Source: Rickettsiales bacterium
GTDB taxonomy: Bacteria > Pseudomonadota > Alphaproteobacteria > Rickettsiales > UBA1997
DNA: 25,274 nt
NCBI GenBank assembly: GCA_023262945.1
Contig: JALQXY010000040.1
Coordinates: 1-25,274, forward strand
Direction of reading: 5' to 3'
Positions 1 through 7,706 of the stretch are shown piece after piece. The number at the start of each line of letters is the position of its first letter. Positions within the stretch are counted from its first letter, which is position 1. A program made the translations under genes and the position numbers. The notes under the pieces were generated by a model, which did no database searches, was not told the DNA's origin, and was given only the letters and a program-made list of their open reading frames with translations.

Positions 1-153
1 GAAGTTATACACCACTACCGTAGACTGGGACGGAGAGGCATTATTTTTATTTAAAAACGAACTTTTAAGCTGAGTTGTTGAGGAAGGGGTTAGTGACATT
101 ATTTCGTAAGCAAACATATCGCACAACTGTGTAGAGTAGAAAACCGAAGACAT
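1..153 (-). other. Unassigned edge sequence with a 51-codon open frame
   Basis: An open frame runs on the minus strand from an ATG at 153 to the window edge without a stop (it begins MSSVFYSTQLCDMF). Its start lies inside a repeat end (151-173) and 24 bases beyond the pstB stop. I do not recognise the product, and it is not the start of PhoU, which often follows pstB. The stretch is about 39% GC by hand count, clearly richer than the neighbouring DNA. On the plus strand a short frame ends at 71-73 (WDGEALFLFKNELLS, then stop). Either reading could be a real gene end or a relic of a mobile element. The sequence alone does not decide. Confidence 0.25.
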
Positions 154-173
154 TTTTAGATGGGAATTAGTAT
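151..173 (-). repeat. Family 1 repeat, single end (copy H)
   Basis: Read on the minus strand this is ATACTAATTCCCATCTAAAA plus ATG, one terminal arm of the dispersed family 1 repeat. The partner arm is not in the window, or the element is a remnant. It begins five bases beyond the pstB stop codon. Confidence 0.6.
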
Positions 174-177
174 AAAA

Positions 178-951
178 TCATCCAAATCTACCCGTTATGT
201 AGTCCTGGGTTTTTTGATTTTTGGGATTGGTAAATATTGCATCCGTTTTATCATATTCTTCAATTTTTCCCATATTAAAAAAAGCTGTCATATTAGAAAT
301 TCTAGCAGCTTGCTGCATTGAATGGGTAACAACTATAATAGTGAAGTTATCCTTTAATTCATCAATCAATTCTTCGATTTTAGCGGTAGCTATAGGGTCA
401 AGTGCTGAACATGGCTCATCCATTAAAATAACTTCTGGCTCGATTGCAATAGTGCGTGCAATGCATAGCCTTTGTTGCTGTCCACCAGAAAGTCCAGTTG
501 CTTGATCATGTAAACGATCCTTTACTTCGTTAAATAAACCAGCCTTTGTTAGGCTTTTTTCAACGATTTCATCAAGCATAGATTTGCTATTAAAGAGACC
601 ATGAATTCTTGGCCCGTAAGCTACATTTTCATAAATTGTCTTAGGAAAAGGATTTGGTTTTTGAAATACCATACCGACCGATGCTCTGAGTAGTACTAGA
701 TCTAGTTTACTGTCATAAATATTGTGATTATCAAGCAAAATTTTGCCAGTTATTTTACAATCCATAATCGTATCATTCATTCTGTTTATGCAGCGCAAAA
801 AGGAAGATTTGCCACAACCAGAAGGTCCAATCAAAGAAGTAACTGTATTTTTCTTAAAATCTAAATTAATATCAAACAAAGCTTGCTTTGCTCCATAAAA
901 GAGGTTTATTTTTCTTGCTGATATTTTGTTATTTGATAAATTATTAACCAT
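178..951 (-). CDS. pstB: Phosphate ABC transporter ATP-binding protein PstB
   Basis: PstB is the cytoplasmic ATPase that powers the PstSCAB high-affinity phosphate importer. The 257-residue product has Walker A GPSGCGKS (42-49), a Q-loop glutamine at 97, the ABC signature LSGGQ (154-158), Walker B ILMDEP (175-180) and the switch histidine H210. Length and ending (YITGRFG) are normal for PstB. I take ATG 951 as the start because it gives the usual PstB N-terminus; an upstream GTG at 996 in the same frame would overlap the divergent kinase gene. pstS, pstC, pstA and phoU are not adjacent, so the ATPase is encoded alone here and the permease is presumably elsewhere. Only 20 bp separate it from the divergent kinase, so its promoter must lie inside that gene. 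Confidence 0.95.
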   Translation of the reverse strand: MVNNLSNNKISARKINLFYGAKQALFDINLDFKKNTVTSLIGPSGCGKSSFLRCINRMNDTIMDCKITGKILLDNHNIYDSKLDLVLLRASVGMVFQKPNPFPKTIYENVAYGPRIHGLFNSKSMLDEIVEKSLTKAGLFNEVKDRLHDQATGLSGGQQQRLCIARTIAIEPEVILMDEPCSALDPIATAKIEELIDELKDNFTIIVVTHSMQQAARISNMTAFFNMGKIEEYDKTDAIFTNPKNQKTQDYITGRFG

Positions 952-971
952 AATTGCAATCTTGAAAACAA

Positions 972-2294
972 ATGAATTTAAAAAAAATATTTCCACGTTC
1001 TCTTTATAAGAGATTTGTTTTAATAATAGCTTTACCTATTATTATAATTCAACTAGTATCAATATATGTTTTTTACTATACTCATCTTGCTGTTATTAGT
1101 AAGCATATGATTCGTAGTAATGTTGAACAAATTATTCTTATTGCAAAGAATTATAATGATAAAATAATTCATGAATTTGGTAGTGTCAGTGGTGTGAAAT
1201 TTGAATTAATTAATTCAGATAATATTACCCTTATAGATTCTGAAGGTGTAGATGAATTCTCTCCGCTTTATTATCTTAAGCTAGATCTAGAATCAAAAAA
1301 AATCAAGATTTACAACGCAAGAATAGATGAAGATGAAGGATTAATTAGTTTTGTTATAAAGAATCAAAATCAATTAATAGAATTTAAGTTGCCAATCAAA
1401 AGAATTGTGCCTTCTCGATCCGATGTTTTTATATTTTGGCTTGTTTTTACTTCATTAATTACTTTGATTATCTCGATAATTTTTCTTAGAAATCAAATTA
1501 AATATCTAAATATTTTAAAAGATGTAGCTGAGAAATTTGGTCGAGGTCAAGATGTTGGAAATATAAAGCCAGGAGGTGCAGAAGAGATAAGATCATTAGC
1601 TTTATCTTTTATCAGAATGAGAGATCGTGTTTTAAGGCAAGTTACCCAAAGAACCATAATGCTTTCTGCTGTATCGCATGATTTACGAACTCCATTAACG
1701 AGAATGAAGTTGCAAATTGCTATGATGCCAAAAACAGAAGAAATAGATGAGCTTAAAAAAGATATTAGCGATATGGAAAATATTGTTGATGAGTATTTAG
1801 AATTTGCTGGTTCTGATAAAAAAGAAAAATCTAAAAAAATTAATTTTACAAACTTCTTAAAAAATGACGTAATAAATTATTACAGTAAGATCGACAATAA
1901 GATTGCATATAAATTAGAAATAGATAGTAATCTTAAAGTTTCGATAAAGAAAACCGCTATAAAAAGATCTTTGATTAATCTAATTGACAACGCTTTTAAT
2001 CATGGTGACAAGATCGAAATTAATGTTAGTAATAGCAAAGATAATTTAATTATTGATATAGAAGATAATGGCCCAGGAATACCTTCCAAAGAAAGAAATA
2101 AGGTTTTAAAACCATTTTACCGTATCGACAATTCTCGAAATCTTGACAAAGATTTATCGCAATCTTATAAAATAAAAGGTTCTGGGCTCGGTTTGTCGAT
2201 TGCTAATGATGCCATTTCTTCTCATGGTGGTCGTATTAAATTATCAAAATCAACACTGGGCGGTCTTAAAGTTACTCTATATATTCCATTATGA
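972..2294 (+). CDS. envZ: EnvZ-like membrane sensor histidine kinase
   Basis: This is a two-component sensor kinase that autophosphorylates on histidine and passes phosphate to a response regulator. The 440-residue protein has a membrane segment at about 13-35, a periplasmic sensor region of about 115 residues, a second membrane segment at about 152-172 and a HAMP linker. The H-box is SAVSHDLRTPLTR (His236), the N-box INLIDNAFNHG (Asn340), the G1 box DNGPGIP (365-371) and the G2 box GSGLGLSI (403-410). The N-terminal PRSLYKRF motif followed by a hydrophobic segment is typical of alphaproteobacterial EnvZ. No response regulator gene is adjacent; the partner (probably an OmpR type) must be elsewhere. 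Its stop overlaps the ugd start in ATGA, so the two are probably co-translated. The signal sensed cannot be read from the sequence. Confidence 0.9.
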   Translation: MNLKKIFPRSLYKRFVLIIALPIIIIQLVSIYVFYYTHLAVISKHMIRSNVEQIILIAKNYNDKIIHEFGSVSGVKFELINSDNITLIDSEGVDEFSPLYYLKLDLESKKIKIYNARIDEDEGLISFVIKNQNQLIEFKLPIKRIVPSRSDVFIFWLVFTSLITLIISIIFLRNQIKYLNILKDVAEKFGRGQDVGNIKPGGAEEIRSLALSFIRMRDRVLRQVTQRTIMLSAVSHDLRTPLTRMKLQIAMMPKTEEIDELKKDISDMENIVDEYLEFAGSDKKEKSKKINFTNFLKNDVINYYSKIDNKIAYKLEIDSNLKVSIKKTAIKRSLINLIDNAFNHGDKIEINVSNSKDNLIIDIEDNGPGIPSKERNKVLKPFYRIDNSRNLDKDLSQSYKIKGSGLGLSIANDAISSHGGRIKLSKSTLGGLKVTLYIPL

Positions 2295-3589
2295 AAATTA
2301 CTATCATCGGCAGCGGTTATGTTGGTCTTGTTTCAGGTATTTGTTTGGCAAAGATTGGTCATGATGTTATTTGTGTTGATAACAATTTAAATAAAATTGA
2401 AAAATTAAATAAAGGAGAGATTCCTATTTTTGAGCCGGGATTAAAAGATCTTTTATCAATAGTTAAAAAGGAAAACAAAATAAAATTTTCTAATAATTTA
2501 GTAAAATCTATTGAAAATTCCAAAGCAATTTTTATTGCCGTAGGTACTCCGCAAGGCGAAGATGGTAGTGCGGATTTAAGCTATGTGATGCAGGTTGTTA
2601 GTGAGTTGGCAAGAAATATAAATGATGATAAGCTTATTATCACTAAATCAACCGTACCGGTTGGTACTGGCGCTAAAATTCGTCAGATTTTTTCTGATAT
2701 TAATCCAAAAAATAAGGTTAGAATTGCTTCCAATCCAGAATTTCTGCGTGAAGGATTTGCCATTGATGATTTTATGAATCCTGATCGTATTGTTGTTGGC
2801 GCTGAAGATGATAATTCAAAAAATATTCTAAGCGAAATATACCAATATTTCTCACTCGATAAGATGGTTTTTAGCGATATTGTAACAGCGGAGCTAATAA
2901 AATATGCCTCTAATTCTTTTCTTGCTACAAAAATATCATTTATTAACGAAATGAGTGATCTTTGTGAAGTTGTTGGTGGAGATATTTCTAAACTATCTTA
3001 TGCTATGGGTCTAGATTCAAGAATTGGCAATAAGTTTCTAAATCCGGGCCCTGGATTTGGTGGATCTTGTTTTCCGAAAGATATTATGGCAATTTTGAAT
3101 ATTGCCAAAAACAATAATATTGATTTGTCTCTTATAGAATCAGTTATTTCATCAAACGGAGCGCGTATTGATAAAATGGTCAAGAAAATAGAAATAGCCT
3201 TGGGTGGTGATGTTATGAACAAAAAAATATCCTTGCTTGGACTTGCCTTTAAAGCAAATACCGATGATATTCGCTATTCGCCAGCAATAGCTATTGCTAA
3301 AAAATTAGCAAAAAAAGGATCTATAATTTTAGCTCATGATCCGCAAGCAATAATAAATGCTAAGCAAGAATTATCACTTTTTTCTGATATAAAATTTTGC
3401 GATGATATTTATTTGACGGCCAAAAATTGTGATGCTTTGATAATTGCTACAGAATGGGATGAATATAAAAAAATAGATTTAACTAAATTGCGTAAATATT
3501 GCTCTACAATAATTGATTTGCGTAATATTTATAATAAGCATGATGCCATAAAGGCCGGATTCAAATATACTGCCATTGGTTATAAATAA
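2291..3589 (+). CDS. ugd: UDP-glucose 6-dehydrogenase
   Basis: Ugd oxidises UDP-glucose twice with NAD+ to UDP-glucuronate, a precursor of surface polysaccharide and lipopolysaccharide sugars. The 432-residue protein opens with the dinucleotide-binding motif GSGYVGLV (7-14). It keeps NPEFLREG (148-155, Glu150), the KYASN motif with Lys204, and the catalytic cysteine in PGFGGSCFPKD (Cys260). The C-terminal UDP-binding domain contains LGLAFKANTDDIRYSP. Length is standard. The ATG overlaps the kinase stop by four bases, an arrangement typical of translational coupling. Whether the kinase controls surface sugar supply is an inference from this pairing only. Confidence 0.96.
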   Translation: MKITIIGSGYVGLVSGICLAKIGHDVICVDNNLNKIEKLNKGEIPIFEPGLKDLLSIVKKENKIKFSNNLVKSIENSKAIFIAVGTPQGEDGSADLSYVMQVVSELARNINDDKLIITKSTVPVGTGAKIRQIFSDINPKNKVRIASNPEFLREGFAIDDFMNPDRIVVGAEDDNSKNILSEIYQYFSLDKMVFSDIVTAELIKYASNSFLATKISFINEMSDLCEVVGGDISKLSYAMGLDSRIGNKFLNPGPGFGGSCFPKDIMAILNIAKNNNIDLSLIESVISSNGARIDKMVKKIEIALGGDVMNKKISLLGLAFKANTDDIRYSPAIAIAKKLAKKGSIILAHDPQAIINAKQELSLFSDIKFCDDIYLTAKNCDALIIATEWDEYKKIDLTKLRKYCSTIIDLRNIYNKHDAIKAGFKYTAIGYK

Positions 3590-3714
3590 ATTCACCTATA
3601 CGAATTTTGGATAAAAAGAACTTTAGAAGCTTAGTAGCTGATTTACAGAGGGGTCTTAAATTGCTTGCCTTTTAATTTTAAAAAAATATCGTTAAATGCC
3701 TTGTATCATATCTT

Positions 3715-3783
3715 ATATCAAAGTTCATCTTTAAACGAATTTAATCGCTTATTTTTAACTGCTTTAAAGATGAACTCTGGTAT
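3715..3783. repeat. 69-bp palindromic stem-loop element
   Basis: The left arm (3715-3735, ATATCAAAGTTCATCTTTAA plus A) and right arm (3763-3783) pair at 19 of 21 positions. They include a perfect 14-bp block, AGTTCATCTTTAAA against its complement, around a 27-base loop. No T-run follows the right arm, so it does not look like a simple terminator of ugd. Its tip, ATAYCA, resembles the ends of the family 1 repeats, but the rest differs. Confidence 0.65.
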
Positions 3784-3969
3784 TATCTATTAATTAGATT
3801 TGGTATTTTACAATCTACATTTGATTGATATTATTTTTTTTGTTCAAAGAAATCTTTAATAAATTTGATAAATACTTTCTAAAGTAATCGGCTTTAACCC
3901 TTTGCATATATGTATTTATACATGTATTTTTGCATGGGTTAATAAATATTAATATTAACTTCTCATAAC

Positions 3970-3999
3970 TTGCCTGCAATCATAGTGATAATCTATGAT
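3970..3999 (+). promoter_or_regulatory. Probable rpsA promoter
   Basis: TTGCCT (3970-3975) and TATGAT (3994-3999) are spaced by 18 bases and lie 44 bases upstream of the rpsA ATG. The -10 box is also the right arm of a small inverted repeat, ATCATAG (3979-3985) with CTATGAT (3993-3999), which might be an operator. This is a consensus match only. Confidence 0.45.
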
Positions 4000-4043
4000 G
4001 TCAATTTGATAAGGTTTAATAATGAGTTAAAATTTATAAAATA

Positions 4044-5807
4044 ATGACAAAAGAAGAAATTGCTCATCAGCAAATACAAGAGCAAAAAGTAATAAATGAA
4101 AGTTTTGCTGATTTATTCGAAGAGTTCGAAAAAGATACGCAAAGACTTGTTGAAGGTGGTGTTGTAAAAGGTGTAATAGTTGAAATTTCTGATAAAGGTA
4201 TTGCCGTTGATATAGGTTCTAAATCTATTGGCTTTATAGAGCTTTCTGAATTCAAAAGAGATGGCGAGATAAACGAAGGTGATGTAGTTGATGTTTTTCT
4301 GCATAGGCTAGAAAATAAAAGAGGTGATCTTATAATTAGTCGTGATAATGCTCGTCGCTTTATTACCTGGAACTACCTTAAAGAATGTTTGGAAAACAAA
4401 ATATCAATAGAAGGTAAAATACTTGGTCGTGTAAAAGGTGGTTATGCAGTTGATGTTGATGGTATTATATGCTTTTTACCACGCAGCCAAGTTGATACTA
4501 TGCTGATTTCAGAAGATGATTTTTTAATCGACAAAGTTGAAAAATTAAATGTTTTAAAAATCGATGATTTAAGAGGTAACGTTGTTGTTTCTCGAAGAGC
4601 AATAATTGAAAGCGTTAGAAACGCTGAAAAAGAAAAAGTATTATCCAAGATAAATGTTGGTGATGCTTTAGATGGTGTGGTTAAAAATATCACAGACTAC
4701 GGAGCCTTTGTTGACTTTGGTAGTTTTGATGGTTTATTGCACTTAACTGATATTTCTTGGTGCAGAGTTCGTCACCCTTCTGAAGTTTTAAAGGTTGGTC
4801 AAGAAGTTAAGGTTCAAGTTATTAAGTATGATGAATCCAATAAAAGGGTTTCATTAGGCATGAAGCAATTGCAACAAAATCCATGGGAATCAATCGCTGA
4901 AAGATATCCTATTGGTTCAACAACTAATGGTAGGGTAACAAATGTAACTTCTTATGGAGCATTTGTTGAAATTGAGTCTGGAATTGAAGGATTGGTTCAT
5001 ATTTCTGAAATAAGTTGGATGAAAAATATCACTAATCCAAATAAAGTAATTTCACCAGATCAAGAGGTTGAAGTTATGATTTTAGACATCAATCCTCAAA
5101 GTCATCGTATATCTTTAGGTATTAAGCAATGTAAAAAGAATCCATGGCAAGACTTTTCTGAAAAGCATAAAGTTGGTGATATCGTTAAAGGCTTAGTAAA
5201 GGACTTTACTGATTTTGGAGTATTTGTCGAGTTTGACGGCGGTATAGAAGGTCTTATTCACAAAACTGATATTGCTAACAACGCTGAAGAAATTCGTGAA
5301 TCCGACTTTAAAAAGAACAGCAAGATAGAAGTTGTTATTTTAGGTATTAACTACGAAAAAGAAAGAATAAGTCTTGGTATAAAGCAGCTTAGTAATAGTG
5401 AATTTAAAAATGATATTTCCAAAGTAAAAGAAGATTCAATCTTAACTTGCGTTGTAACTAATATCAAAAAAGATTTTCTAGAGATAGAGCTAGATAGTGG
5501 GCTAAAAGGTATTATTAAAAGATTAGATTTATCTAAAAATAAAACTGAGCAAAAGACTGATAAATATGAAGTTGGCGATAGAATAGAAGCGAAAGTAGTA
5601 ACTTTTAACAAAACTACAGGTAAGCTTTTATTGTCAATTAAGGCTATTGAAGTTGATTCTAGAGACAGTCATATTTACTCTCCAAGTGACAGCGGAGCTT
5701 CAATAGGTAGTATAGCAGGTGATGTTCTTAGTTCTCTATCTTTTGATCAAGATGATAGTGATGAATCCGAAGATGTAAAAAAAGATAGCAATAAAAATAA
5801 AGATTAA
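4044..5807 (+). CDS. rpsA: 30S ribosomal protein S1
   Basis: S1 binds mRNA on the 30S subunit and helps unstructured or leader-poor messages to initiate. The 587-residue product contains six S1 (OB-fold) repeats at roughly 37-103, 121-185, 206-275, 292-362, 378-448 and 465-535. The central ones carry the classic pattern ending in RVSLGMKQ or RISLGIKQ. The last 50 residues are acidic and low-complexity (DQDDSDESED). Length is close to the usual six-repeat proteobacterial S1. The gene ends in TAATG, overlapping the sppA start by one base. S1 is of special interest here because no gene in the window has a clear Shine-Dalgarno sequence. Confidence 0.97.
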   Translation: MTKEEIAHQQIQEQKVINESFADLFEEFEKDTQRLVEGGVVKGVIVEISDKGIAVDIGSKSIGFIELSEFKRDGEINEGDVVDVFLHRLENKRGDLIISRDNARRFITWNYLKECLENKISIEGKILGRVKGGYAVDVDGIICFLPRSQVDTMLISEDDFLIDKVEKLNVLKIDDLRGNVVVSRRAIIESVRNAEKEKVLSKINVGDALDGVVKNITDYGAFVDFGSFDGLLHLTDISWCRVRHPSEVLKVGQEVKVQVIKYDESNKRVSLGMKQLQQNPWESIAERYPIGSTTNGRVTNVTSYGAFVEIESGIEGLVHISEISWMKNITNPNKVISPDQEVEVMILDINPQSHRISLGIKQCKKNPWQDFSEKHKVGDIVKGLVKDFTDFGVFVEFDGGIEGLIHKTDIANNAEEIRESDFKKNSKIEVVILGINYEKERISLGIKQLSNSEFKNDISKVKEDSILTCVVTNIKKDFLEIELDSGLKGIIKRLDLSKNKTEQKTDKYEVGDRIEAKVVTFNKTTGKLLLSIKAIEVDSRDSHIYSPSDSGASIGSIAGDVLSSLSFDQDDSDESEDVKKDSNKNKD

Positions 5808-6748
5808 TGAAGTCAGACATAATAGCTTCTGTTATTTATTTAAAAACAAAAGTGCAGAAATGGCGTAACATTTCGGCACTTTTGTTATTCGTATCTTTAG
5901 TTCTAGTTTTTAGGTTATTCTTTGCTGATTCCAAAATTGATATCGACAGCATTAAGGGTTACATAGCTGAGATTGAGATAAATGATGTTATATTTGATGA
6001 TGCTTATCGTAGTAAAATATTGACTAAATTGGCCAGTCAAGATAATGTTAAAGCGGTATTAGTTAACATTAATAGTCCAGGCGGAGGAATTGTTGGCAGT
6101 GAAATTCTTTACAAAAATTTATTAACAATATCCCAAAAAAAGCCACTAGTAGTTTTAATGGGTTCTGTAGCTGCTTCTGGGGCTTATATGGCCTCTTTAG
6201 CTTCGAATTATATAATCGCTCATAGCGGCACTTTGACTGGCTCTATTGGTGTAATTATGGAGTCACCGGATATTAGCCAATTGGCGCAAAAAATAGGAGT
6301 TTCCTTTAAAAGCTTCAAATCATCTCCAATAAAAGGCTATCCATCTTTTATAGAGGGGTCAAATCCTGAATATGACAAAATAATTCAAAGTTCTATCAAT
6401 GATTCTTATAAATTTTTTACCGATTTAGTTAAAGAGCGTCGCCTCAATAAGATAAAATCTAAAGATATTTCTAGAATTTTTGATGGTAGAGTTTTTACTG
6501 GTAGGCAGGCTTTTGAATTGGGTTTAGTTGACGAGATAGGTTTTAGAGAGGATGCAATATCATACTTAAATACAATAGACAAAAATTTACAAGATTTACC
6601 GTTAAAAGAAGTATCAATTATCAAAAAAGAAAATAATTTTGTTGTCGATTTTATGGGTAAAATACCTTTTTTACAAAATTTTACAAGAAAAGCTTCCAAT
6701 GATAATTATCAAGGAATGATGGCTATATTCAATCCATCTGCTCTTTGA
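5807..6748 (+). CDS. sppA: Signal peptide peptidase SppA (S49 family)
   Basis: SppA is a membrane-anchored serine protease that digests signal peptides left after secretion. This 313-residue form has one N-terminal membrane segment (about 22-40) and a single S49 protease domain, like the short SppA of Bacillus and many alphaproteobacteria. The nucleophile is Ser124 in GSVAASGAYMAS and the general base is Lys176 in SSPIKGYP. Their spacing of 52 residues equals that of Ser147 and Lys199 in the Bacillus enzyme. The PGGG oxyanion motif is at 91-94. Translation probably couples to rpsA through the shared TAATG. The gene converges on pgeF, with a family 1 repeat between them. Confidence 0.94.
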   Translation: MKSDIIASVIYLKTKVQKWRNISALLLFVSLVLVFRLFFADSKIDIDSIKGYIAEIEINDVIFDDAYRSKILTKLASQDNVKAVLVNINSPGGGIVGSEILYKNLLTISQKKPLVVLMGSVAASGAYMASLASNYIIAHSGTLTGSIGVIMESPDISQLAQKIGVSFKSFKSSPIKGYPSFIEGSNPEYDKIIQSSINDSYKFFTDLVKERRLNKIKSKDISRIFDGRVFTGRQAFELGLVDEIGFREDAISYLNTIDKNLQDLPLKEVSIIKKENNFVVDFMGKIPFLQNFTRKASNDNYQGMMAIFNPSAL

Positions 6749-6758
6749 CTATGTTTTG

Positions 6759-6797
6759 TTTGCAATCTTTAAGGGGCCTCACCACATTGATTGCAAA
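6759..6797 (+). terminator. Possible sppA terminator hairpin
   Basis: TTTGCAATC (6759-6767) and GATTGCAAA (6789-6797) form a perfect 9-bp stem around a 21-base loop, starting 10 bases after the sppA stop. The T-run after the stem is poor, so termination may depend partly on the adjacent family 1 repeat. Confidence 0.35.
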
Positions 6798-6807
6798 GTT
6801 TGATATT

Positions 6808-6953
6808 ATACCAATTCCCATCTAAATTTGAGATAAAAATTGTAAAAAATGCAAGTCCTATGCCTATAAGACTTAAGGCTTTTTGCAATTTTTAGCCAAA
6901 AAGATAAAGTCAGATTGTTTAGTTTTTATGGTTTTTTAGGTGGAGAATGGTAT
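6808..6953 (+). repeat. Family 1 palindromic repeat, complete (copy A)
   Basis: A 146-bp non-coding element fills most of the sppA-pgeF convergent junction. The left end reads ATACCAATTCCCATCTAAA and the right end mirrors it (AGGTGGAGAATGGTAT). Inside is a second hairpin made of AAAAATTG, AAGTC, GACTT and CAATTTTT. The right third, with CAGATTGTTTAGTTTTT, is almost identical to copies B and C. Relative to copy C it lacks about 20 bp after the left end. Confidence 0.85.
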
Positions 6954-6968
6954 TATGTAAAAGTCTAC

Positions 6969-7658
6969 TTAATTTATGCAGATTATTGATATATTTCTTC
7001 CATATTCTTCTAATTTATTTCTTTTAATATATCTGCGATAGCTATAATATTTTTCTTCTTCGGTAAAAGTGTCTAATTTGCTGTTTTTAATATCATTTAA
7101 TCCTGACTCTATTAAAGAATTTTTAATAAATCCATTTAAGTTGAATTGAAATTTATCAACAATTTTTGATTTAATAAAAAATTTATTATTTTGACTATCA
7201 TCGTGACAAAATTTATCTAATAGATCTTGAGAAACTTCGTAAGAATCTTGCTGAATCATAGGACCAATTTCTGCTTTGATATTTTCTGCTCCTATTTTTT
7301 TCATGGTCATGATGGTGTTTTCAATAATTTTGGATAATGCCCCGCGCCACCCTGCATGAATAGCTGCGATTATATTATTTTTCTCATCCCAAAGTAGAAT
7401 AGGTGCGCAATCAGCCGTTACCACTCCTATTGCTACGTTTTTTAGATTGGTAATAATTGCATCACATTGAGGGCGATTATCATCTTCAAAAATCTTTTCT
7501 TTTGAATCGATAACAAGAACTTTATTACTATGTATTTGATTTGGAAATAAAATATGATCAAATGTAAAGTCGATGTCAGATATATTTTTTATTGTTTTTG
7601 ATATATTATCTTTATTAGTTTGATATTTTTTTCCAAGAAATGCTGATTTTATGGCCAT
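6969..7658 (-). CDS. pgeF: PgeF/YfiH-family (LACC1-type) purine nucleoside or peptidoglycan-editing enzyme
   Basis: Members of this family (YfiH, LACC1/FAMIN) are metal-dependent enzymes acting on purine nucleosides, and in E. coli PgeF prevents wrong amino acids entering peptidoglycan. The 229-residue product keeps the three metal ligands: His43 in NQIHS, Cys84 in TADCAPILL and His101 in AIHAGWRG. The Cys-His spacing of 17 equals that in E. coli YfiH. The later motif IGPMIQQDSYEVS and the C-terminal YYSYRR also fit. It is slightly shorter than the E. coli protein at the N-terminus. It is the last gene of the fur cluster, 48 bases after thrB, and its stop lies 16 bases from the family 1 repeat. 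Confidence 0.9.
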   Translation of the reverse strand: MAIKSAFLGKKYQTNKDNISKTIKNISDIDFTFDHILFPNQIHSNKVLVIDSKEKIFEDDNRPQCDAIITNLKNVAIGVVTADCAPILLWDEKNNIIAAIHAGWRGALSKIIENTIMTMKKIGAENIKAEIGPMIQQDSYEVSQDLLDKFCHDDSQNNKFFIKSKIVDKFQFNLNGFIKNSLIESGLNDIKNSKLDTFTEEEKYYSYRRYIKRNKLEEYGRNISIICIN

Positions 7659-7706
7659 AAGTAATATATTTTATTTACAAAAAGATAAAATTAAGATCCC
7701 TGCAGA

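Larger units (their letters stand above)
3590..4043. other. 454-bp intergenic region between ugd and rpsA
   Basis: No gene or tRNA is visible. The region holds a 69-bp stem-loop element (3715-3783), an imperfect AT-rich inverted repeat at 3896-3940 whose outer arms are AACCC and GGGTT, and the likely rpsA promoter (3970-3999). Stops are frequent in all frames. The first 125 bases after ugd show no recognisable structure. Confidence 0.6.

Noticed and set aside
221..505. 94-codon plus-strand frame opposite pstB
   Set aside because: It is antisense to conserved PstB motifs and has no family features. The same applies to other frames inside ugd, rpsA, sppA, guaB and ligA.
951..996. GTG start for PstB at 996
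   Set aside because: It would overlap the divergent kinase and add residues not found in PstB; ATG 951 gives the family-typical N-terminus.
3590..4043. Possible tRNA or structured RNA upstream of rpsA
   Set aside because: No T-loop GTTCGA motif, acceptor stem or CCA was found in this or the other intergenic regions.
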